A DNA stretch of 64,000 bases from Perkinsus marinus ATCC 50983 (lineage: Eukaryota; Perkinsozoa; Perkinsida; Perkinsidae). The notes under the pieces were generated by a model. The model did not search any database and was not told the DNA's origin. It worked only from the letters and a program-made list of their open reading frames with translations. The stretch spans positions 1 through 64,000 of the forward strand of contig NW_003211161.1 in the NCBI RefSeq assembly GCF_000006405.1, given 5' to 3'. The stretch's first letter is position 1, and every line of letters starts with the position of its first letter. The translations under genes were made by a program, and so were the position numbers. Shown in pieces: positions 34,802 to 43,742 of this stretch.

Positions 34802-36823
34802 CTATAGTGGCAATGGTTGAACGATGAATCTGGGCGACCTATGGATGCCATCGTCTCGAGGGATAGGCTCATATATATGAGCATAGGGCAGAATCGTCAA
34901 GACGGTCTCGTGGCACAGGGAATTGCTACTGCTGTTACTGGCCAGCAAACCAGTGCCGTTGGTCCCACTCAAATGGGGATGGATTCCTAGACTGGCATGC
35001 GACCTCGAACTCATCCTTATCGAGGGGCCCAGTGCCTGCGAAAAGAAGTGAGAAGTATGGCACGATGGTCCAGAGCGTACATGTTCGAATAATCTTCCAC
35101 TCATTAGTTCTTCCGCGTGCGCCAAAGGCGTCAACTCTCTCTTCAAATGGTTAATAGCCGCATCGGTCATATTCCGACTCCGACTCAGCTTCAACACTGA
35201 TAAAGAGCCCATAGACTCCATGTCCTCGAGGAAAGCATCACTCCATAGATCGTTCACACCAATCAGCTCTAACCGCTCCAAACGCACGAGCTTTCCCGAG
35301 TTCAGAATTGCCCCACACTCGTCCGACAGGTGCCAAATGGAGTCCCGAATCGCGAGAACTCGCAGGTTCTCGGCAGTAGCATCCACTAGTGCGGCCAAAC
35401 CCGACGTCGCCAGGGAAGCGACAGCCGTCAGTGTTATATCAGTCAAGTGAGCGAAGTGAAGACTGTCACTGAGGGAATATATCGGCGGTAAAATTACGCC
35501 TTGGAACATCCATCTCTGTGTTGGATTCTGGAACTCTTCCAAATGAAGTGAAATCAAATTCGGCGATAATTTCGGCAAAAGTTGTGCAAATACATTTCCT
35601 CGAATATTCGGCGCTGCTCTGAGTCCAGTCATGTGCATAACAATAGGTCGTAGGGCCTCCTCCGGCATAGAAAAGGTATTCATCAGCTGATTGTCGTCGA
35701 TGAAGTCACACTCGAAGGCGTCCAATAAAGGGAGCTTTGCCACCACAGCAATCAAGTCTGTGAATGTCGATCGCCTCAGGCGTGTTTCGTCTTCTGCCAT
35801 GATTGCCAACGCCCGCAAAGACTTAGCGGCTGATAGCATTTCCTCAACTACAATGCAAATGTCTTCAGTCAAATCAACAAAACCAAGACGGGGATTGTCC
35901 GTCCAAGTGAGTCGGAGGTTGACCAACTGCTTAATGACCTCTTCAAGAGGACGGAGACACTCCATGTCGAGGGGGCCACAAAGATCGAGATCTCGCAAGG
36001 GCATGTAGTCCGACGAACACACACTATCCAGAATCTCACAGAACAGTTGGTAGGAAGCACCGTCCCGTGTACGCATGCACAGCCTCGTGAGACGATTAAA
36101 GTGCATGCACATAGGCAACGACTGTCGCAGCCTCGGCGTGCCGTTGAATCTCAATTTAAGGACCATTTGCGGCAGCGTCGATGCAGCCCTGTACAAGATC
36201 CTGATCAGGCCTTGCTGACGTCGTTCCAAATCTGGACAAGAGAATTCCAATCCGGTGCTCGACCAGAGTAGAGGGTCCGTCGAGGCCTGCCAGAAGCCCT
36301 TGCATACAACCGACAGATGGGAAGAATCCCTAGTCTCAAGGTAAGAGAAGATATAAACCGGAAGTGGCTGCACCAGGAGAGTCCGCCCGTCACGACTGCG
36401 AACAGGAGGGCCGACTGGACTGTTGTTGTCAAGTCCGACCGACATATCAGGTGGTAGAGATTTACATGGTTGAAACAGATTAAGAAATTGCCGCAATGCA
36501 ATCGACATAGGATCAGGCTCTACTGATCTGAGTATTTGGTTGAGCCAGTCTGTCAACGCGTGGGCACGCTCGTTGAGAACCCGATCTGGTGCCAACGAGG
36601 CGAATATGATCTTCTTGGGGAAGGCTATTCTAGGCACTTGCACTGGATGAGATAGGGCAAGGACGTCGCGCAAGTCGAGGAACTCCGAATAACGACGTGT
36701 TATTCGCCATTTGAAGGGCGCTGTGGCGAGGGAGATCTCTAGAGTGTAACGAGTTACAAAATTGGAAGTGTGAAATGATACGAATGACGCTGCATATTCG
36801 GGCGTGTTGGAATCGAAATCCAT
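34802..36823 (-). CDS. PX-domain / F-box protein with LRR-like repeats, 673 aa
   Basis: A single open frame. Residues about 8-120 form a PX domain (phosphoinositide binding): ATAPFKWRITRRYSEFLDLR carries the basic and aromatic RRYSEF signature, and the following VQVPRIAFPKK supplies the proline-containing loop. Residues about 148-195 are an F-box: LLVQPLPVYIFSYLETRDSS then LSVVCKGFWQASTDPLLW. The remaining ~450 residues show irregular leucine-rich repeats (for example LRDLDLCGPLDMECLRPLEE, LERLELIGVNDLWSDAFLED, LSVLKLSRSRNMTDAAINHL). The layout suggests an SCF ubiquitin-ligase adaptor recruited to endosomal membranes. That role is inference. The C-terminal ~90 residues are Ser/His-rich and probably disordered. 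Confidence 0.82.
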   Translation of the reverse strand: MDFDSNTPEYAASFVSFHTSNFVTRYTLEISLATAPFKWRITRRYSEFLDLRDVLALSHPVQVPRIAFPKKIIFASLAPDRVLNERAHALTDWLNQILRSVEPDPMSIALRQFLNLFQPCKSLPPDMSVGLDNNSPVGPPVRSRDGRTLLVQPLPVYIFSYLETRDSSHLSVVCKGFWQASTDPLLWSSTGLEFSCPDLERRQQGLIRILYRAASTLPQMVLKLRFNGTPRLRQSLPMCMHFNRLTRLCMRTRDGASYQLFCEILDSVCSSDYMPLRDLDLCGPLDMECLRPLEEVIKQLVNLRLTWTDNPRLGFVDLTEDICIVVEEMLSAAKSLRALAIMAEDETRLRRSTFTDLIAVVAKLPLLDAFECDFIDDNQLMNTFSMPEEALRPIVMHMTGLRAAPNIRGNVFAQLLPKLSPNLISLHLEEFQNPTQRWMFQGVILPPIYSLSDSLHFAHLTDITLTAVASLATSGLAALVDATAENLRVLAIRDSIWHLSDECGAILNSGKLVRLERLELIGVNDLWSDAFLEDMESMGSLSVLKLSRSRNMTDAAINHLKRELTPLAHAEELMSGRLFEHVRSGPSCHTSHFFSQALGPSIRMSSRSHASLGIHPHLSGTNGTGLLASNSSSNSLCHETVLTILPYAHIYEPIPRDDGIHRSPRFIVQPLPL

Positions 36824-36959
36824 TGAGAGTTCAAAGACTACAAAAACACACTGCGAGAGTATGCAAAAAACAATCCTGATGCGTGCCGTTTTTCTTGAGT
36901 GGAAACTAAATTATAGTCGAACGTAGATTGCCGATGATGGTGATGCGTGCCGTGATCTC

Positions 36960-37627
36960 ATACCCTTCCAACACCGAGACGAGTATATGAGAAACTCCCA
37001 TCCAGTGTTGGAGGAATATGTAGATGTTTCCTTTCCTCAGCTGAGCTCAGGAGTTCCATCACTAGTTATAGAAGTTCACATACGAAGTGTACAGAAACCA
37101 ACAATAATCTCTCAAAATTTCCTCACAATTTTCATAGCCCGGGGGGTCGTGCAGCATATTTTTCCCCCACAAAATTCTCACCGTAAAAAGATAAAGAAGA
37201 ACATCACGTTTCGGCAAAATAGAGTTGATGAAAATTCCCTTAGTAGCATTACCCTTGGCCGAAGACACTGCACTACTTTGACGTACTCCATCACCATCAT
37301 CACCATCATAGTATTGATTCATAAACCATTGACGGTTTCTGAAAGGGCCTATTCAAGTTCCTACTAAAAGGACCTTTGAATAGGAAAGTGAATAAGCTTC
37401 GATTCATACCACACCAAATTGAACTACTCGAAATCGGTTCAGTTTGAAATCGATAAACTTCCAGAGTTACAGTCGTTATTGCTCTACTTGATAACCTTCT
37501 TGAATGTTTTGATTTCAACAGCCTCACACGAGCGAATCTTCCTACCCGACCGCCTCCCTAGATATTCGCCTCGAAGTGTTACGGTTCAAATATCTACGGA
37601 AACACTATAATGTTATAACAGCTGTCA
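36960..37627. other. Intergenic with an inverted family-2 repeat
   Basis: 37005-37110 is a reverse-oriented family-2 repeat: CAGTGTTGGAGGAATATGTA, CCTCAGCTGAGCTCAGGAG, then TACGAAGTGTACAGAAACC. The rest has short frames only. Confidence 0.6.
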
Positions 37628-37894
37628 TCAGTTCGGAACAGTATTGAGATCACCAGGATGCAGGTTGACATTAGCATAGGCGTGCTCGATCTCTTCAGCC
37701 GTCTTGAACGCCTTCAATTGAAGTCGGTATGCTTTCAAAAAACCGAGGTATTTTATGAAAATTTTGGGGAAAAATAAAAAAAAGTATTTTTCCAAAAAAG
37801 GTGGGTAAATTAATGAAAATTCGGTTAAAATACTAAATTGCCCTAGCAATGCGGTAGCCATTGTACGAACAGCAGCCGATAGAAGAGCATTCAC
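37628..37894 (-). CDS. Small two-exon hypothetical protein (~54 aa)
   Basis: Exon 1 from 37894 gives MNALLSAAVRTMATALLGQF. An AT-rich intron (about 37838-37733) follows. Exon 2 gives YRLQLKAFKTAEEIEHAYAN and ends HPGDLNTVPN with a TGA at 37630-37628. Joining these keeps frame; reading through the intron would insert a run of Phe/Lys codons from AT-rich DNA. The N terminus looks like a short mitochondrial-type presequence. It may be a small mitochondrial complex subunit; no family is recognised. Confidence 0.5.
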   Translation of the reverse strand: MNALLSAAVRTMATALLGQFSILTEFSLIYPPFLEKYFFLFFPKIFIKYLGFLKAYRLQLKAFKTAEEIEHAYANVNLHPGDLNTVPN

Positions 37895-37934
37895 GATTGT
37901 GGGGAATTCAACGTTTTCATCACTTCCTCATATT

Positions 37935-38012
37935 GCTCCGACCGGGGATCGAACCGGGGTGCATCGATAGGCTCTGGCTAAGACTGAGCTGAGCTCTTGT
38001 AATCTTGCATTA
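37935..38012 (-). pseudogene. tRNA-like sequence (degenerate)
   Basis: On the minus strand a D-arm (GCTC ... GAGC) with box-A-like AGCTCAGTC and a box B (GGTTCGATCC) are present, but the acceptor strands do not pair and the T-stem has a mismatch. A tRNA pseudogene or SINE head is likelier than a working tRNA. Confidence 0.5.
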
Positions 38013-38339
38013 TCTCCACGCTTCTTGCTGCGCTTTCTGCGCTGAGGCTTCTTCTATCTGAAACTACCCTCGCTGTGCGTGAGCGTGATGAGCTTTAGGT
38101 GAGAGCCTTTGCAAGCTCTCTTAGTATCTACAGAGTTCATTCCGGAGACTCGCTTGACCTCGTGCCTTGTCGTGGTGTTGATGGGAAAGTGTAGTTGCGT
38201 TTTAGCGATCTTAACTCTTCGAGCTCTGTGATGTAATCTCTTGCAGATTTGACGGGAAGTCAGCTGTGTAGTTCCCGGGTAGAATTTTGACTTGTTCTTT
38301 GTTCAGAAGTTTTTTCCGGTTTAACCAGTTCTCCCAGAG

Positions 38340-39452
38340 ATGTCCCAGCAAATGCCCCCAGCCAACCGTATGACCTTGCAGACCTTCAAGGCCAAGGGTG
38401 TCGGCGCGAAGAAGGGCCATAGTCTTCTCAAGAAGAAGCGTGATGCCCTTAAGAGCAGATTCTCACAGATGCTCAAGGAAATCGTCGATGTCGGTTTGAC
38501 AATTGTATAAGTGCTTTTTCATCATTCCTTCTTGTCAGACTAAGAAAGCTGTTGGCGAGAACATGGCTGATTGCTCCTTCTCTATTGCTAAGGCTAGATG
38601 GGCCGGCGACAGTGATTTCGTCCAGACTGTTATCCAGCGAGTCAAGAAACCTAGGTAAGCTTGGTGATGTAACTATTCAGTCTGCTGATCTCGTTTTTCT
38701 CTTAGTGTCACTCTGAAGGTTTCAGCTGAGAATGTTGCCGGTGTCTTCCTTCCCAAGTTCGATCTTCAGAGGGATACGACGTTGGACGTAAGTCGTTCAT
38801 TCGATTTCATGTCATTGGTATCATTTCTTTTTGACTTCAGGGCCCCATGATGAGCCTTGGTGCTGGACAGGGTGGCCAAGTGATTCAAACCTGCAGACTG
38901 CAACATGCCAAGGTCCTTGAGCTCGTAAGTGCTTCCTGTGTATACTTGTGAAATGTGACGACTTCTCCCTCAGCTCGTCAGGATGGCCTCCTTGCAGACA
39001 TCTTTCATCACTCTAGATGAGGAAATCAAGATGACTTCGTAGGCTAGTGTTGGTATTTCATGTGGCTGTTGTTGATGTTTCCTGTCCATAGACGTCGTGT
39101 GAACGCTCTCGAATATGTGGTGATTCCTCGTATGGAGACAATTATTCACTTCATCGAGCAAGCTATGGACGAGCAAGAGCGTGAGGAGTTCTTCAGAGTG
39201 AAGAAGATTGTCGAGAAGAAGAAGGAGAAGCAGGCTAAGGAGGCCGCCGACCGTGCCGCCGAGGGCGGAGGTACGTGTGTGGGAACAAGGCTATCACAAT
39301 GGAATTTTAGTCTCCAAAATGACGATGTAATTCTTCCCTCAAATGTTGTGTGTTTTTCAGAAGCCGGTGTTCTTGCTATGGCCGTGGGCAACGAGGACCA
39401 GGTCGGCACCGCCTTCGATGACGTGAAGAAGGATGCGGAACTGGTGTTCTAA
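38340..39452 (+). CDS. V-type H+-ATPase subunit D
   Basis: The central rotor-stalk subunit of the V1 sector, which couples ATP hydrolysis to proton pumping into vacuolar and endosomal compartments. The start is at [20 protein letters not shown]. Seven exons: 38340-38489, 38539-38654, 38706-38787, 38841-38934, 38974-39038, 39092-39270, 39361-39452, with introns of 39-90 nt. Family landmarks are [18 protein letters not shown] near the N terminus, [20 protein letters not shown] in the middle, and [20 protein letters not shown] in the C-terminal helix followed by [19 protein letters not shown]. The two long helices that form the stalk coiled coil are intact. Length (~245 aa) is normal. This gene gives the clearest picture of local intron structure. 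Confidence 0.97.
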
Positions 39453-40643
39453 GAGCATCGGTGTAGCTGTCTAATATCTTCGTTGGCTCAGTGGCTTGTT
39501 CCCCATAGTGGTCGGAATTTCTTCATAGTCTGTCGCATTTCTTGTGACTATTTATCCCCTTCAACCAGACTGTTCAACTGATTGTGTGTGGCTGATGCCA
39601 TCGCACGTGACTGTTATAGCGTGTTCCTCCCTGCGAAGATCATCACTGTGTTCTCATCGAGTTGTTAATTCTTTGGGCGTATGGGTCGGTAATGTGGAAG
39701 GCTTAATTGATGTAGTAGTTACCGTTTTGGTGGTTAGTCGGCTTCGAGAGAAAGTTCAAGGGGTCGCAGATATTAGCAGTTTCTAAAACTTCATCTCTTC
39801 CGCTGCTACTGCACGTCACCTAATACGGGTGATACTTCCCATCATGGGGAAGTCCCCAAGGTGATCGGCTGTCAGTGGGAGAACCATGAATTCCGATTCA
39901 GCTTTATGATCCTGGTGAGTCTGACTGTCATTGAAGCTAGTGGTGTTCGAAAGGATGCTCCGGGTCAAGATGGCCACATGTTCGAGGCGAACCATTTCGC
40001 CCGAGCCGCACGCGCCATTGATGACTGTGCGTCTGCGTAGTGCTATTTTCGCACGCAGACCCGAGTTCTGGTATAGATCCTCTACACATTCTTATGTTGT
40101 GTTGAACAATGACGCGCATTACAATGAAATCTCGCTGCCTGGTCTCGGGTGTATGAGGGGGAACTCTCATTCAGGCTCCTATCAATCTCGTATGGGCATT
40201 TACTGGGTTGGTCTTGAAATGTTGTAGAGCCGCCGTCGAGGAGGTTGTAGAGAAAAACTACTTTCTTCGATATGTTTAGGTTAATGCGTGGAGTGATATG
40301 GAGGTGACTTGGTTGAAAATAGTCGGCCAAACTAGAGAGAAATATTTGACAAATCCGTTGAATTGACTAGAGTGAGAAACGCAAAAGTTTTCTTACCCAT
40401 TATACATAGATGAACTCTTTTATTTTCAAGGGCAGCCAAATATCCTCATATGTCAAGTCTCTGACTATCAAACATAAATTTCGAATTGGTTGTAAACCTT
40501 CGCACAAGAGCTTTATTTTCGGGTTTAGCATGTAGTATATGTTCATTTCTTGATAGGGACTTGATCCTGGATAACGTTTGCGAATTATGTGAGAGTCGGC
40601 AAGTCTAACTTGGTAAAAAATCATCATTCGCAGTTCGCTAGCT
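39453..40643. other. Intergenic or unrecognised exons
   Basis: A frame at 39931-40227 and a few shorter ones show no family motif. The region may include the 5' exons of the macro-domain gene that follows. Nothing else is supported. Confidence 0.3.
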
Positions 40644-42758
40644 TTGTTAGGAATGTTGATCCACGTGGCCTCCACCAGTGGTACTTTCTCCTCACCAGTA
40701 GCTGTCCAGCGACGGTGTCTATCGTGGTTGGGCAAACAGAAGAGCAAGGCTCGGAATTTGGCATTACATCAACACAATCAATGGATGACTGAGCTGCAGG
40801 CGGCTAATGAGGCTGACAAACAGATATGGATGGTGGACAAACAGCTAAGGTCGCGACACGTGGGGGAGTATATCGTGTTTATGGATTCTCATTCGAACTC
40901 CAGTTATGTTCCCTGTGGTGGATTTGATCGCGAGTTCAGGTCACCGAGGCAACGAATAGAAACCAAGTTTCGATACTCCTCCCCGCATAAGCAGAAGTCT
41001 CAACAGCAGGGAGAAGTCCCAACGGGGGTATGGGCGGACGAGGATGATGAAAATCTGACGAGCCTAGAGGAGCTCATCAAACCTACGTATCGGGGACCTG
41101 TTTGCAACGTCCCTGTCGAACCGGTAATCTGATCAGTTCAGTGTTGGCATGCATATGCTCAACTGCATGTCTAGATTTTGAGCAAATTTCTGCGAAATTT
41201 GTCCTATACGAATTCACATACCAGTGTACAGAAAGCAAAAGAACTTTCATGGTGTCACCAAAACTCGTCGCTCACTAAGTGCATGATCTCTCACATTGAT
41301 TCGGTCGGTTGATATGAACCAGTGAGTGGCAATTTTCAGTTCGGGAGCATCACGGTTCAGCACGGTAGCATCTTCGAATGGCAAGGAGATTGTCTGATTT
41401 TGCCGATGTCACCGAATATCATGCCTTATAGAGGCTTGCCACTCGAGGCCTTAGAAAGAGGTAGCAGGGCGATCACTCACTTTATTTTTTTTTCGGAGTG
41501 TTGGGTGAATTCGGAGTGGCGACCCGACTTGATTCATCGCATGTTGTCAGGTGGTCGCGATCTCATCAAAGATGTTTTTGGATTTGTCCGATCGGACGAG
41601 TCCCTTCGGGAGCAAATAGAGCCTCCTGATCTCGGCCCGACGGTGAAGGCCAACTTCAATTCAGGTCTACCGGTCGGAACAGTTATACCGGCGCCGGCTC
41701 ACGGTACTCTGCGATAGAAATCTGTCGGTTTGACTTCGACTTTTCACCAACGATGTTAGCGTGTATGTAACCGATATCATTGATAATTATTTTTTAATAA
41801 ATATGAAAATATAAAATTACTCGATAGTGTACTATACTTCATAGTAATATATACGGCTTTGTACTCGCGATGTAATAATAGGTATCGAATTGAATTCGCC
41901 ATCGTGTGGTATGTGGCGATTTCGTCCAATGCTGTTATATGGCACCGCTCAGGTATCAACAACGTAGCGGCAGTATTCTTCGTAGTTATGCCATATTTTT
42001 GGCAAGGGTCAAGTACAGATGCTGAGAGACGGTTTAGATATGCGATCCGATCAGCCTTGGAATATGTGTCGTCTCACGCCGAGATCAGATCAGTTGCCAT
42101 CCCTCATTTGGGCCGGGGGATCTTTGGGTTTGCCGATCATAAAGGCTCGATGGGTAATACGTATACCATTCGTATTTACTCTAATAAGGTAGCTTTGGAA
42201 TTGTGGATAATATTGGAGCTTCACTCTAGTGATATGAGAAACAATAGTGAAAAGCTAATATCACGACTACTGCATATCACCGCCGTTTTTCTCACCGAGT
42301 TTTACGCCACTCCACGTAAAACGGGTGAAACTCCACCGTATTATTAGCTCGACTTGCTAGAATCATCTCATTAGCATATTGTTCGCGGCCTGGCCTTACA
42401 TGTCCTAGGGCGGCCACATATAGCAATCGGTACACTGCAAAAGATCGAGCTCTCGTATACTGGCGATGCTGATGATGTTAGTATAGGTCCAACGATGATT
42501 ATGGCAGAGGAGGCCTTCGATGCTATACTATGCCGAGATCGTACTAGTAATATCAACTACTCACTGCAGAATGTGACACTCATCGATATCGACAACGACG
42601 TGGTGGAGATGATGCGAGATAGTTTATTAATGGTAGTATATAGCCGAAATTGTGATAGCCATCTCCCTGCGGTTAGGTCGCCGAACGGACCTTTCCTGAT
42701 AAGCAAGTGGAGCCTGCTGCACTACATCAGGGAAAGCTGGCCAGGCGGCTCATTATGA
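40644..42758 (+). CDS. Macro-domain protein (ADP-ribose binding or hydrolysis)
   Basis: An exon ending NVPVEP at 41123 joins, across the intron 41124-41339, to FGSITVQHGSIFEWQGDCLI. Frame is kept. The macro fold is seen as the N-terminal GSI/GDCLILPMSPN segment (in place of the usual VDAIVNAAN), the Gly-poor loop PYRGLPLEALERGSRAI, LPVGTVIPAPAHG (41664-41703), and, after another intron, RSALEYVSSHAEIRSVAIPH then LGRGIFGF (about 42050-42130). The following intron contains MITE copy 11. Downstream exons (about 42390-42758) are less certain. The N-terminal ~150 residues are charged, with no known domain. The degenerate N-terminal loop means hydrolase activity is doubtful; ADP-ribose binding is possible. 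Confidence 0.72.
42214..42335. repeat. MITE family 1, copy 11 (macro gene intron)
   Basis: Ends TGGAGCTTCACTCTAG and GGTGAAACTCCA; the GTTTTACG/CGTAAAAC right-arm hairpin is intact. It sits shortly after a donor in the macro-domain gene. Confidence 0.88.
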
Positions 42759-42806
42759 TGCACGATATGCATGAGCTTAATCTAACTAGAAAACGCGATA
42801 AGTGCG

Positions 42807-43243
42807 TTGTTCGATCGGGGGGCATTTGAAGTTGAGAATTATGTGAGTATCAGATACAAATTTAAGAAGTACTCGGGTGTCATCCGGAACAGGGCGGACC
42901 ATTGGCGTGCTAATATTATGCCGTGGGTGTGGAGATCACAGAAAGTTAATATACCACCACCTTTGATGGTTCGGAAGAAGACTGGTACGCCTCCAGGCAT
43001 TGGAGAGGACACGAGGTATGTTGTTACTTGTGAAGAATCGATCACCATGTATTTGTGATTCTGTTTAGTTCACGACTTCAACCTAGAGGGCGACCACACT
43101 ATTATACGAACGTCAGTCACTGGCTCTTCCCCACTGACACACAGTCGGGCTTTAAGAGCATACGGAGAACAGCTGGTGGACGATGGGTTGGACAGTCTCC
43201 TGGCATGCCCAAGACGCAAGACATGGTTAAACCTCGAGCTTAG
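42807..43243 (+). CDS. Hypothetical protein, two visible exons
   Basis: Exon A (from about 42807) reads YVSIRYKFKKYSGVIRNRAD, then KVNIPPPLMVRKKTGTPPGI. A 53-nt intron (about 43016-43068) joins it in frame to LQPRGRPHYYTNVSHWLFPT and KSIRRTAGGRWVGQSPGMPK, ending with a TAG at 43241-43243. The basic, aromatic composition resembles small organellar ribosomal proteins, but I cannot name one. It could be the 3' end of the preceding macro-domain gene. Confidence 0.45.
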
Positions 43244-43742
43244 CTTGTATGTTTTGCATGTTTGTGAATCTGGTTTCTGTGTAACAAGAGGGTGGTTGTG
43301 TGCATAGACATAGTCGGCTTTGGAAGCAACTCATCACAATATGCACAAGACTCGGTCAAATTAGCATCAACTATCCTTACACAAAGTATCGAGTAGTAAT
43401 AGTGTATGTAATGGTAACATATGTAAACTATATTATGTCTATTATACTTGTGACTTGTATTAGTATAATACACATAATATTCTATGTGCCCATTTAATCA
43501 CGCAGTGAGTATCATGGGAACTCAACAGTACGAACAACAGTCGAAAACCCCTGTAAAAGAATGGGAAATGACCAGACGTACGAGACAGTAAATCAAGAGT
43601 TGATGAATTCGATGCTGCAGCGTTAAAACTGAACAGCCACAGCATCACGGTATTTTTATGACGAACTGAGCAATACACTAATTCGCCACAAATAAGAGGA
43701 GATATTTCAGGAGAATACATTGGAGCGCTTTAATAATCGACC
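43244..43742. other. Intergenic between convergent genes
   Basis: AT-rich. Short frames on both strands read as low-complexity Ile/Tyr-rich sequence and are not credible genes. Confidence 0.3.

Noticed and set aside
37935-38012. Working tRNA gene on the minus strand
   Set aside because: The acceptor strands are not complementary and there is no T-run terminator.
41316-41339. An 18-nt intron (GTGAGTGGCAATTTTCAG) after an ATG at 41314
   Set aside because: Joining there does not keep the macro-domain frame. The same AG works as the acceptor of a normal 216-nt intron from 41124 that does keep frame.
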